NCBI GenBank assembly: GCA_023053545.1
Contig: JAKZAN010000002.1
Coordinates: 12,706,790-12,770,789, forward strand
Reading direction: 5' to 3'
Source: Lepidurus packardi
Taxonomy: Eukaryota; Arthropoda; Branchiopoda; Notostraca; Triopsidae
DNA length: 64,000 nucleotides
This document shows positions 31,201-40,529 of this stretch, piece after piece. The translations under genes and the position numbers were made by a program. Numbering within the stretch: position 1 is the stretch's first letter; the number at the start of each line of letters is the position of its first letter. The notes beneath the pieces were generated by a model. It searched no databases. It was given only the letters and a program-made list of their open reading frames with translations, and was not told the DNA's origin.

Positions 31201-33570
31201 ATGTTGAAACTTCTATAACTATAATGTATGGACTCAGCCAGTGTACAGTGTGAGGATAGCATCCTTCTTTTGTTCGATTTATAGAAATTTGACGGTTCGC
31301 CCATTGCCCATTGACTTGTATTCCCTAGAAGTTTGCATTGTATTTATTTCTTTGTATTATATTTAAAAGTTAATGCAAGCCTGGCGAATATATATAGTTA
31401 TATATATTTTTTTTTTTGAAATTGAACTTCTCTGGGTTTTGGTGGGCGTGGTTCGGGTGCATTGTGGGGCCTGTGGAGGATGGTGCATTGTGAGGCCAGC
31501 AGGAAAAGGGCGTTATATTCGGGTGTGGTGATGAAGAGGCGGAGTAAGTTTTGACTTCTAATTTTTGTAATTCTTTATACTAGTGTTGTTGTTTTTATTC
31601 AAATAGGCTATCCATTGGATCCCCTGCGTTATTACTTAACAACATTTCAATGACATTGTGCCTTTATGTTGTTAAACGCCGTCCATTAGAAGAAAGCGAA
31701 GACATAAGAAGTGTCTCGGTTCTGGCCCTCGACCCACGTCGTAGTAGAATTCGCCAGAAGTTTCGGTTTGGGAAGCCGTTCTCTGATTCGCTACCATGGA
31801 TTGACGAACCCGAACCGAAGCTGCGTATCACTGCATGTGTTTTTCTTATAAACATCAAACCGTGTCCGGATAGTTTCAAGAGAACGACTCCACAAGTTTG
31901 TTGCCTTTGAACGGATGTGCACCCTGAAGAAACCCTATAACGTCAGTTGCTCCCTAGCAAGCAATCAGTGCAGACTTGGTTTTCTCCAGCGACCTTGTGA
32001 AAGTTAGTAGTGAGTTTATAGTTAAACATTACCAAGCATGTTGAACATTAACAATCGGATTAAGCGTTATCTTCGAAAACATTAAGAATTGGATCTTCCA
32101 AAACCTGGAGTCAATTCAAGTGCGCGTTTAAAGTGTTAAGTGTGGTGTTCGGCAAAACTCTGGTCAGGCCTACGCCAGTAAACAAAAAATGTGTTGGTGT
32201 TAAGTGTGCTCTCTACTTCATCCCTGCCTTACATCATCCTTCGCCGTCGACAGAATTTGCAACTTTAATCTGCTAAGCTGATATTCTGCTACTTGGAGGT
32301 AGCTACTTACCTTCTGTGGGAACCAGGAGAACCAGAAGGAACAGGTATGCCAGGAGTTAAAGTGTTGTTGGCCGGTTAGGTCTTTTGCCGCAACTTTTAA
32401 TTTCCTGGGCGGCGAAAAGTCTTTGTTGTTGCCATTCATTAGGTCTTTAATGGTAACAACGAAGCTTTTCTATGGTTAACGGGTGGTCAACGGTTTGGGG
32501 AGCCTCTACTGAAGAACGCAGCCCAGGCAGGGATGGAAGTTTCGCCCATTTGCCTGATCCTTGGGATCAGGCAATTTCTTCATGCCCCTTTCTTCAAATC
32601 CCGGTGTATTCAAGAGCGAAAAGTGCAGATGGAAGTTTCTTCTGTGGAAGTTTCGCCCATTTGCCTGATCTTCGGGATTCCTTCATGCCCCTTCTTCAAA
32701 TCCCAGTGTTTCCAAGAGTGAAAAGTGCCGCGATAGACCGTTCTTCGGGTTGGTCCCTTGGTGAGCTTTCTTCGCATTCAGCGGTGTTTCCAAGATTGCC
32801 TGCGAAGCCAAAGTCAACTTTTGTAAGTCGGAGTGTTCGCGAGGTCGAGGTAAAAGATAATCTTTTTCTTTCCCATGTAGTTTAGATTTTGATTCGTTTG
32901 TAAACATACTTACTTTTTACTACTTACTTTTTTCTACTTTACGTTTCGTTGCAGGATCTTTGGTAACGTTAATCGACTAAAGTGGGTGGAAGGTGGCGAA
33001 AGGGGGAGGACAACTGGGTGTTGCGACGTTCATACGATGTCTCGAACCGGAAATGCAGAAGTGAGGTCGACTTGACGAACGTCTCAAACGTGTGCAACTT
33101 GGTGTTGTTGTTTTTTATTTGTCTGTCGGAAGTCTACAAACACAAAACTCGGCAAGTTTTTCTCCTTCTCCATAGCTTTCACATGTTCTATGCAATTTGT
33201 GTTGTTGTTTTTTATGTGTTACCGGAAGTCTACAAACGCGAATCAGGACAAGTTTGATCCTTTTCATACGTTTTGCGTTTTCACTCTTTCTGGGAGCCTT
33301 CCTCTGCGGATGTGTTTGTTCACACGTATTTGTAAGTTTTAAACATTTTGTTTATGAATTGATTTCATGCGTACTGATATTTTTCCCTTTTCTTCTAGTT
33401 TTCGGTGGCGAAATGATGGGGAAGAGGAAGTGATCCTGTGCCAAGAGGTCAACTTCTAACGAATCCGATTTCAGTTTAAAGTTCATGGGGAGCTTCGAAG
33501 TGATTGTTGTAGCACTTTAATTTACATTTATAAGTTTTTACTACTCATTGTTTCTTTCAGGCGAGCATCG
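31201..33570. other. Gene-free stretch with small repeats
   Basis: AT-rich with many short frames, none recognised. Two near-copies of about 85 bp (GTTGTTGTTTTTTAT ... GGAAGTCTACAAAC) occur at about 33105-33170 and 33202-33262. A TTCGCCCATTTGCCTGATC block is duplicated at about 32544 and 32652. The 86-codon frame at 31650-31910 has no support beyond being open. Confidence 0.6.
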
Positions 33571-34062
33571 TTGAGGTCTTCACTATGGCGGTGGCTAACC
33601 TTAGACAGCAGTGGCGGTCTTTGGCGGGCAATTCCTTTTGAAAACATCGTTGGAGGTTTTCATTAGGGCGGTGGCTAACCATAGACAGCAGTGGCGGTCT
33701 TTGGCGGACAATTCATGATGAAGATTTCGTTGGGTGGTTTTCATTGTGATGGTGGCTAACCTAAGACAGCAGTGGCGGTCTTTGGCGGGCAATTCCTTTT
33801 GAAAACATCGTTGGAGGTTTTCATTAGGGCGGTGGCTAACCTTAGACAGCAGTGGCGGTCTTTGGCGGGCAACTTCTATTGAAAACATCGTTGGAGGTTT
33901 TCATTAGGGCGGTGGCTAACCATAGACAGCAGTGGCGGTCTTTGGCGGGCAACTTCTATTGAAAACATCGTTGGAGGTTTTCATTAGGGCGGTGGCTAAC
34001 CATAGACAACAGTGGCGGTCTTTGGCGGGCAGTTCGAACGTTAATTATGGCGGTGGCTAACC
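33571..34062. repeat. 80-bp tandem array, about six copies
   Basis: GTGGCTAACC recurs at 33591, 33671, 33752, 33832, 33912, 33992 and 34053, so the period is 80 bp. Each unit contains CAGTGGCGGTCTTTGGCGGG and AACATCGTTGGAGGTTTTC. Units differ mainly at the CTTAG/ATAG and AATTCC/AACTTC positions. Confidence 0.95.
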
Positions 34063-34479
34063 TAATCAGTGCGATATCCGTGTTCGTCCTGCGATATCGG
34101 TGTTCACTTTTGTGGCTACAACGCCTGGAACCCTGTCTGGAGGGATTGGCTGATTATCAACATCAACGAGGTGAGAGACGCCAGCATTGCGCGCTGGCTG
34201 ATGGCCAGGGATGCGAATCTACTGCAGGTTTAGTTCTTTGCCAGGACCGGAAAGGAAAGCGAAAAGTAAGTTTTCTTTTGAATGCGTTTAACAATTTGAT
34301 TAATTGGTCTTTTTTTTATCTTATTATAGTTGAAGTGGAAATGAAGCAACAATCTCAGGTGATCCATCGCGGTATTGCCTCATTCCCATGATGCGAATTT
34401 GTCCGCAGCATGTCAGAGAACCGCAGAACCTCCATCGTCTAGCTTCCAGAAGGTGAATTAGTTTCACATATAAATAAGG

Positions 34480-35482
34480 ATGTAATAATGGTGAATTACA
34501 ATGGAAGAGCGACAAACAGTAGATGACACAACTTTTGTTAGGCAGAAGATCTGATCAAGCAGGAAATGATTGTGATTCTCCATTTGAAATCAGCGTCCAG
34601 GATCGGACCAATTTGCTCGTCATTTTCGTAACTTTAATTTGGTCCCTTACAAGATTATGGACTCGTCGGCCTTGTGTCACAATCCGGCGGCTTGCAAATA
34701 TGTCTTCCAAATCTGCAAAGCACCCTGTGGGTTCGACGTTGTGTATTATTGTAAAAAGTTTTGAGAAGAATTGCTTCATATTTTTTTGTTTTTCTTGTAA
34801 AAATATTTCCCTCCAGAAACATTGTTCTAGTGCTGCCTTCTAAATCTGTTCGAATTTTTGTTCTGTGATTTTTTTAGCTCTGAAAATTGGGATTCTAATA
34901 TTGTGCAAATGAGATGTTTTGCTTCCCACTGGAATTCCTTATTTGTTGTACCAAAATGTTCCCCGTAAAATCTAGTTTCCAAAAATATCCTTTTTGTATT
35001 ATCTGTAATTTTTGCAATAAAAGTGACAATTTTGAATGTTTTTGTGTGTTTTTTCAAAAAAATCCCCTAAAAAGGGGGCGGGGCCTAAAAAATGGACGAA
35101 TCCTATTGGTGGATTGGACCAAAAAGGGGGCGTGGCTCCTTTTCGAGCTGGGAAAGCGTTTTCTGGGCTTTTTTCCATAAGGATCCCTGCACGATCAAGG
35201 GGGTCCCCTTGAAAAATCGTCAAAAATTGAGAGCCTCGCCCCTTTTCCCTGTTCCCAACTCCCCTGCTCGGTTTCCTATCCACGATATTCGAGCTCGTAA
35301 TGCCGAAGCATCACAATTTCGAATATGGGAATAGGAACCTTGCCGGGAAGGCATATGGTACAGGGAAAGGGAGCCATTAAATATTTCGTTTTTTCGACGA
35401 AATAAAGTGCCTCGACCGGGAATCGAACCGAGGACCTTTGGGTCCCCAGTCGTGCGTGTTATCCACGCGGTCATGGGCTTAT
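34480..35482. repeat. Long direct repeat, copy B (about 1 kb)
   Basis: Second copy of the element at 30145-31200. The last 350 bp (from GGACGAATCCTATTGG to the tRNA-like head) differ from copy A at only a few positions, for example GTGCGTG for GTGCGAG in the tRNA-like part. The left part is more diverged. Near-identity of one end suggests recent duplication or conversion. Confidence 0.9.
35406..35478 (-). mobile_element. tRNA-like SINE head, copy B
   Basis: Same box A-like and box B (GGTTCGATTCC) arrangement as at 31116-31188, with one or two changes. It ends copy B of the long repeat. The same caveat applies: no true cloverleaf, so not called a tRNA gene. Confidence 0.6.
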
Positions 35483-36110
35483 ACTTTAGACATGTTTAAA
35501 GTTATATATAAGCAACATCAGTGCTAAGGTGATATACAGAATACAGCATAGATAGGTACTGATTTATCTTTTTTTGGGGGGGGGATTTATAAAACTTTGA
35601 CAGTTGGGCTATAGCCATACCTTTTATTCTCTAGATGTTTGCATGGTTATATTTTCTTTGTATGTATTTTAGTATGTAATACAAAAGTCGGTACTTAATT
35701 TTTTTATCAAACTCATTCGAAAATAACAACAAGGTCGTCTGTTTGTTTTCAAATTATATTTTATTAGAAGCTCGCAGATACAGTATACTTTTCCAAAGGA
35801 CAGAGGACAAGGGGATCTGTGATTAAGGATGAAGTCTATGGAGGATGAAGATTCTTCGAGAACACTTTTCGATTGAATTCCGCCCAGGGGGACTACTACC
35901 CGGGTCCCAGAGTGGAATTCCATTGAAGCCAGAGCGGAACTGGGTGACTTGGGCGAACCAAGGACACGAACAGCGAAAGACAGACTGAAAACTTTACGAA
36001 CTCAACTAAAACTCAACTTAAAACTCAACTCAACTAAAAAAAAATCAACTAAAAAAACTCATACATATTCAGAATTCATTAACAAATTTCATATCAATTA
36101 AAAAAATTCA
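35483..36110. other. Non-coding stretch left of the Aurora fragment
   Basis: AT-rich, with a run of AACTCAACTAAAA-type short repeats at about 36000-36060. No gene was seen. Confidence 0.6.
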
Positions 36111-36243
36111 CATAAATTCATCGCCCTGAAAGTCCTTTTCAAATCGCAGCTTCAAGAAAACTGCGTCAAGCATAACCTGCGACGCGAAATCGAAATCCAA
36201 GTTCATTTGCTCCATCCCAACATCCTCCGTTTCTTTGGCTGCT
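36111..36243 (+). pseudogene. Aurora kinase fragment (N-lobe piece), truncated
   Basis: The plus strand reads [30 protein letters not shown] and [15 protein letters not shown], parallel to residues 77-121 of the Aurora gene at 38277 ([45 protein letters not shown]). It includes the catalytic Lys region and the alpha-C Glu. Similarity stops at both edges: just before the fragment there are stop codons, and after it the sequence turns into an unrelated GC-rich stretch. With about ten residue changes and no kinase remainder nearby, it is best read as an old partial duplicate. Confidence 0.8.
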
Positions 36244-36414
36244 TTAGAAGGTGGAAGGACAAAGAAGGGCTGGACGGCGGATCGCCAGCGACAGGGGGCG
36301 ATGGAAGATGAGAACGTGAACGTATTGAAGGTCCTAAGCGAGGGAATGTCGCGTCCATCGTGCGTGAGTTAAGTCGAACTACGGTTAAAGCAAAACACCT
36401 GAAACAGTAACATG

Positions 36415-37800
36415 TCTCAGTAACCAGGAATCTTGAAGGCCAATTTAGGAATACGCGAAGTATTGCTTTGATTAGTACAAAACTTGAACTTACCTCAACT
36501 GAGGCTGCAAATGAAAAACGAATCCAGCGCCAACAAGCTGGGCAACATGTAACGGGGAATCTAGAAGGCCAATTTAGGAATACGCAAAGTATTGCTTTGA
36601 TTAGTACAAACTTGAACTTACCTCAACTGAGGCTGCAAATGACAAACGAATCCAGCGCCAACAAGCTGGGAAACATGTAACGGGGAATCTAGAAGGCCAA
36701 TTTAGGAATACGCAAAGTATTGCTTTGATTATTACAAACTAGGACTTACCTCAACTGAGGCTGCAAATGACAAACGAATCCATCGCCAACAAGCTGGGCA
36801 ACATGTAACGGGGAATCTAGAAGGCCAATTTAGGAATACGCAAAGTATTGCTTTGATTATTACAAACTAGGACTTACCTCAACTGAGGCTGCAAATGACA
36901 AACGAATCCATCGCCAACAGGCTCGGAAACATGTAACGGGGAATCTAGAAGGCCAATTTAGGAATACGCAAAGTATTGCTTTGATTATTACAAAATAGAA
37001 CTTACCTCAACTGAGGCTGCAAATGACAAACGAATCCAGCGCCAACAAGCTGGGAAACATGTAACGGGGAATCTAGAATGCCAATTTAGGAATACGCAAA
37101 GTATTGCTTTGATTAGTTCAAACTTGGACTTACCTCAACTGAGGCTGCAAATGACAAACGAATCCATCGCCAACAGGCTCGGAAACATGTAACGGAGAAT
37201 CTAGAAGGCCAATTTAGGAATACGCAAAGTATTGTTTTGATTAGTTCAAACTTGGACTTACCTCAACTGAGGCTGCAAATGACAAACGAATCCATCGCCA
37301 ACAGGCTCGGAAACATGTAACGGAGAATCTAGAAGGCCAATTTAGGAATACGCAAAGTATTGCTTTGATTAGTACAAAACTTGAACTTACCTCAACTGAG
37401 GCTGCAAATGACAAACGAATCCAGCGCCAACAAGCTGGGCAACATGTAACGGGGAATCTAGAAGGCCAATTTAGGAATACGCAAAGTATTGCTTTGATTA
37501 TTACAAAATAGAACTTACCTCAACTGAGGCTGCAAATGACAAACGAATCCAGCGCCAACAAGCTGGGCAACATGTAACGGTGAATCTAGAAGGCCAATTT
37601 AGGAATACGCAAAGTATTGCTTTGATTAGTACAAACTTGGACTTACCTCAACTGAGCTCGCAAATGACAAACGAATCCAGCGCCAACAAGCTGGGCAACA
37701 TGTAACGGGGAATCTAGAAGGCCCATTAGGAATACGCGAAGTATTGCTTTGATTAGTACAAAACTTGGACTTACCTCAACTGAGGCTGCAAATAACATAA
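36415..37800. repeat. 128-bp satellite-like tandem array, about 11 copies
   Basis: The word ATGTAACGGGGAATCTAGAA recurs every 128 bp (G of GTAACGG at 36549, 36677, 36805, 36933 and on). Each unit also holds GAATACGCAAAGTATTGC, ACTTACCTCAACTGAGGC and CCAACAAGCTGGGCAACATG. Units differ by a few substitutions (AGCGCCAACAAGC versus ATCGCCAACAGGC) arranged in alternating blocks, as expected for an array that is still being homogenised. It lies directly upstream of the Aurora gene. Confidence 0.95.
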
Positions 37801-37893
37801 ACGAATCCAACGTCAACAAGCTCGGAAACGGTTCCCAAGGCTCTGGTCGAGCTCCATAACGTGTAGTGCGAAGAACAAGCCCCAGTCGCGGCC

Positions 37894-37900
37894 TTTTATA
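37894..37900 (+). promoter_or_regulatory. Possible TATA element of the Aurora gene
   Basis: TTTTATA in GCGGCCTTTTATAGTGG, just past the satellite array and about 380 bp before the ATG. A GTGAGT donor at 38101 and a TTGCAG acceptor at 38194 could remove a 94-bp leader intron. The assignment is weak. Confidence 0.3.
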
Positions 37901-38276
37901 GTGGATTTCCCTCGTCACTTTTTGCAAGCAACCTTATCGTTTTGTCGTTTGGGGCCACGTCGTTTGAACTGTTTCCTCCATTTGTTGTGGGTTAGAAGTT
38001 CTAAAACGAACAACAGCGACGTAGCTCTTTGTCGTTTAAAAGGAACTAGAACGTTCTTTCGTTTACAAAACTGGAAAGTGAACCTGTGTCTCAACCTCTC
38101 CCGTGAGTTTTATGAACTAAACCTCCTTTTGAGATCAATTTTGAGTATAAATTATCTGAAAATAACGCTTTCATTTATTTTTTTTGTCTTGCAGGTGGTT
38201 TCCAACAGCGATTTTGCCTTCCTTTGGGGAATCTTTCTGAAGTATTGCTGTGGTACCATCCAGCAAGCTCGTCATA

Positions 38277-39278
38277 ATGGCTTCCAGCTCTTCGTCGGCC
38301 GACAACGCTCATCCCAAGCGAGCTCCTTGTTCTTCGAAAGACAACAACTTTGCCGTTCCGTCTACCACGCAAACCAAACGCAAAAACATCATTTCCGAAC
38401 CGGCTTCCGATAAATGCACGTGGTCCCTCAACAACTTCGAGGTCGGAAAGCCGTTGGGGAAGGGAAAGTTCGGGAACGTTTATTTGGCTCGGGAAAAGAA
38501 GTCAAAGTACATCATCGCTCTCAAAATCCTCTTCAAGTCGCAGCTTCAGAAGAACGGCGTGGAGCACCAGCTGCGCCGCGAAATAGAGATTCAAGCCCAT
38601 TTGCGCCATCCCAACATTCTACGTATATTTGGCTACTTTTACGACGACACGCGAATCTATCTAATCTTGGAATACGCAGCCAAGGGCGAAATGTATAAGC
38701 ATTTGATGAGTCAGCCCAACTATCGTTTTGATGACAAAATGGCCGCCAATTACATCGCACAACTGGCGGACGCCTTGCTTTACTGCCATGCTCGTAAAGT
38801 CATTCACCGCGACATCAAGCCTGAGAATCTGCTCATCGGATACTTCGGCGAGCTCAAGATTGCAGACTTTGGCTGGTCAGTCCATTCATCTTCTCGACGA
38901 GCCACCAATTGCGGAACTTTGGACTATTTGCCTCCTGAGATGATCAACGGAAAGCCGCACGACACAGGAGTGGATCTGTGGACCATGGGCGTCCTCTGCT
39001 ACGAATTCCTGGTTGGCAGACCTCCTTTTGAAGAGCGGGACCACCAAGATACATATAGGCGGATCTGTTCCATCGATCTGCGCTTTCCTTCTTTTGTTTC
39101 TGACGGCGCCAAGGATCTGATCGTGAAACTCCTGAAATACAACTCGGAAGAACGTCTACCTTTACTTCAGGTGTTAGCTTATCCCTGGATTTTAAACCAT
39201 TTGGAGCCGGACGTCAGGGCAAGATTGCCTTATTTCATAGAGCTGGATTCCCTTTGCAAGGTTGAGAAGGTTGATTAA
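38277..39278 (+). CDS. Aurora kinase, B-type (333 aa, coding region in one exon)
   Basis: Mitotic Ser/Thr kinase of the chromosomal passenger complex if truly Aurora B. The ATG at 38277 is the first after an in-frame stop. The N-terminus is short (about 53 residues). The kinase domain starts at [18 protein letters not shown], with Lys83, [10 protein letters not shown] with Asp179, D197FGWSVH, the activation-loop Thr210 ([16 protein letters not shown]) and the Aurora signature [16 protein letters not shown]. The C-lobe [16 protein letters not shown] resembles Aurora B (ERLPL) rather than Aurora A. The coding part has no intron, unlike all its multi-exon neighbours, so it may be an old retrocopy that gained a promoter, though a leader intron is possible. 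T-loop Ala209-Thr210 replaces the usual KT or TT. The gene sits between a satellite and a tandem copy of its own 3' end, in the interval between the two CRAT genes. Confidence 0.9.
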   Translation: MASSSSSADNAHPKRAPCSSKDNNFAVPSTTQTKRKNIISEPASDKCTWSLNNFEVGKPLGKGKFGNVYLAREKKSKYIIALKILFKSQLQKNGVEHQLRREIEIQAHLRHPNILRIFGYFYDDTRIYLILEYAAKGEMYKHLMSQPNYRFDDKMAANYIAQLADALLYCHARKVIHRDIKPENLLIGYFGELKIADFGWSVHSSSRRATNCGTLDYLPPEMINGKPHDTGVDLWTMGVLCYEFLVGRPPFEERDHQDTYRRICSIDLRFPSFVSDGAKDLIVKLLKYNSEERLPLLQVLAYPWILNHLEPDVRARLPYFIELDSLCKVEKVD

Positions 39279-40010
39279 TTAGTGACGATTTTTTAGATTT
39301 TCTGTCTGGCTCTTACCGTTCTTTTAAGGTTCAAATTTGAGTTGCTGAACCAGGAACGCTGATGGTATACTTTGAATGTGAAATTGAGTGTACATTTATC
39401 CTTTAACATGTACAATTTGGAAGGGCGGTGTTTTATAAATACATTAAATTGATTTTAGAAAACGGGTTCAGTTAGCAACCAAAGCAGAGTCTCAACCGAC
39501 CAAAACAACTTCAGTTTTCGTTAACAGATGGCGCCGGTGCGGGATTGGCTGAACACTTTCCTACAGTGTTCACTCATTACTAAATCCTACTTCATATGAA
39601 AAGTATTTTTTTTATTGCGAAGTTGCCTTTGCGAAGTTGAGAAGGTTGATTAATTAGTGGCGATTTTTTAGATTCTCTGTCTGGCTCTTACCCTTCTTTT
39701 AAGGTTCAAATTTGAGTTGCTGAACCAGGAAACGCTGATGGTATACTTTTGAATGTGAAATTGAGTGTACATTTATCCTTTAACATGTACAATTTGGAAG
39801 GGCGGTGTTTTATAAATACATTAAATTGATTTTAGAAAGCGTGTTCAGTTTGCAACCAAAGCAGAGGCTCAACCGACCAAAACAACTTCAATATTCGTAA
39901 GCAGATGGCGCCAGTGCGGAATTGCCTGAAGACTTTCCTACCCTATAGTGTTTACTCATTACTAAATCCTACTTCATATGAAAAGTAATTTTTTTATTGA
40001 GCTTGTAAAT
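39255..40010 (+). repeat. Tandem duplication of the Aurora 3' end (unit about 365 bp)
   Basis: The last codons of Aurora (CAAGGTTGAGAAGGTTGATTAA) and the following UTR recur at about 39622 onward: GTTGAGAAGGTTGATTAATT, then CGATTTTTTAGATT, TTTAACATGTACAATTTGG and GGCGGTGTTTTATAAATAC in order. The second copy starts inside the VEKVD codons, so it repeats the stop and 3' UTR but no functional coding sequence. It ends near ACTTCATATGAAAAGTA in both copies. Confidence 0.93.
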
Positions 40011-40529
40011 TAAACAAAGCACCTACAGACTTTTTTTTAGCATTCAAAAGATAATGTTGCCATCCCTACGAGTTGAAAGTCCGATTTTGAATGCGCTCAT
40101 AGATAAAGGCGCTAGCTCTTCGGACAGCTGTCCCCCAATGTTATAAGGATAGGAAGATTTGAAATTTCTTAAGGGGCGGGGCTTATTCAGCTAGATAATT
40201 AACTACTCGGTTAATATGCATAATTGGCACAGAGGTTCTTCAGCCAGAATACTTCCTTTGCTATGTTCTATAACAGACTTTTTTATTTTTCAGACTTTAC
40301 TCCCACTTTAAACAAATTTTCAAAACAAATCTGGATGTAAAACAACGCAACTTGGAGCAAACTATCATACTTCGTTTTCTGTACGTTCCGTACAGTAAAC
40401 GAGATATAGAGGAAGAATATCACGATTTGTAATTAAAAAAGCCTTGGAACTATTGATTAGAAATCCGTAATTTAATGAATAAGGCATAACTGATCACTAA
40501 AATGTAAAATAAAACTATACTGAGTATTT

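Noticed and set aside
31650-31910. 86-codon open frame on the plus strand
   Set aside because: No recognisable domain, no splice or signal context, and an open frame of this length is expected by chance in a window this size.
33571-34062. CRISPR-like array
   Set aside because: Units are 80 bp and homologous along their entire length, with no unique spacers; the host is eukaryotic. The same applies to the 128-bp and 150-bp arrays.
38250-38276. Upstream GTG start for the Aurora gene
   Set aside because: Eukaryotic initiation at GTG is unlikely, and the ATG at 38277 gives a sensible N-terminus with an in-frame stop a short way upstream.
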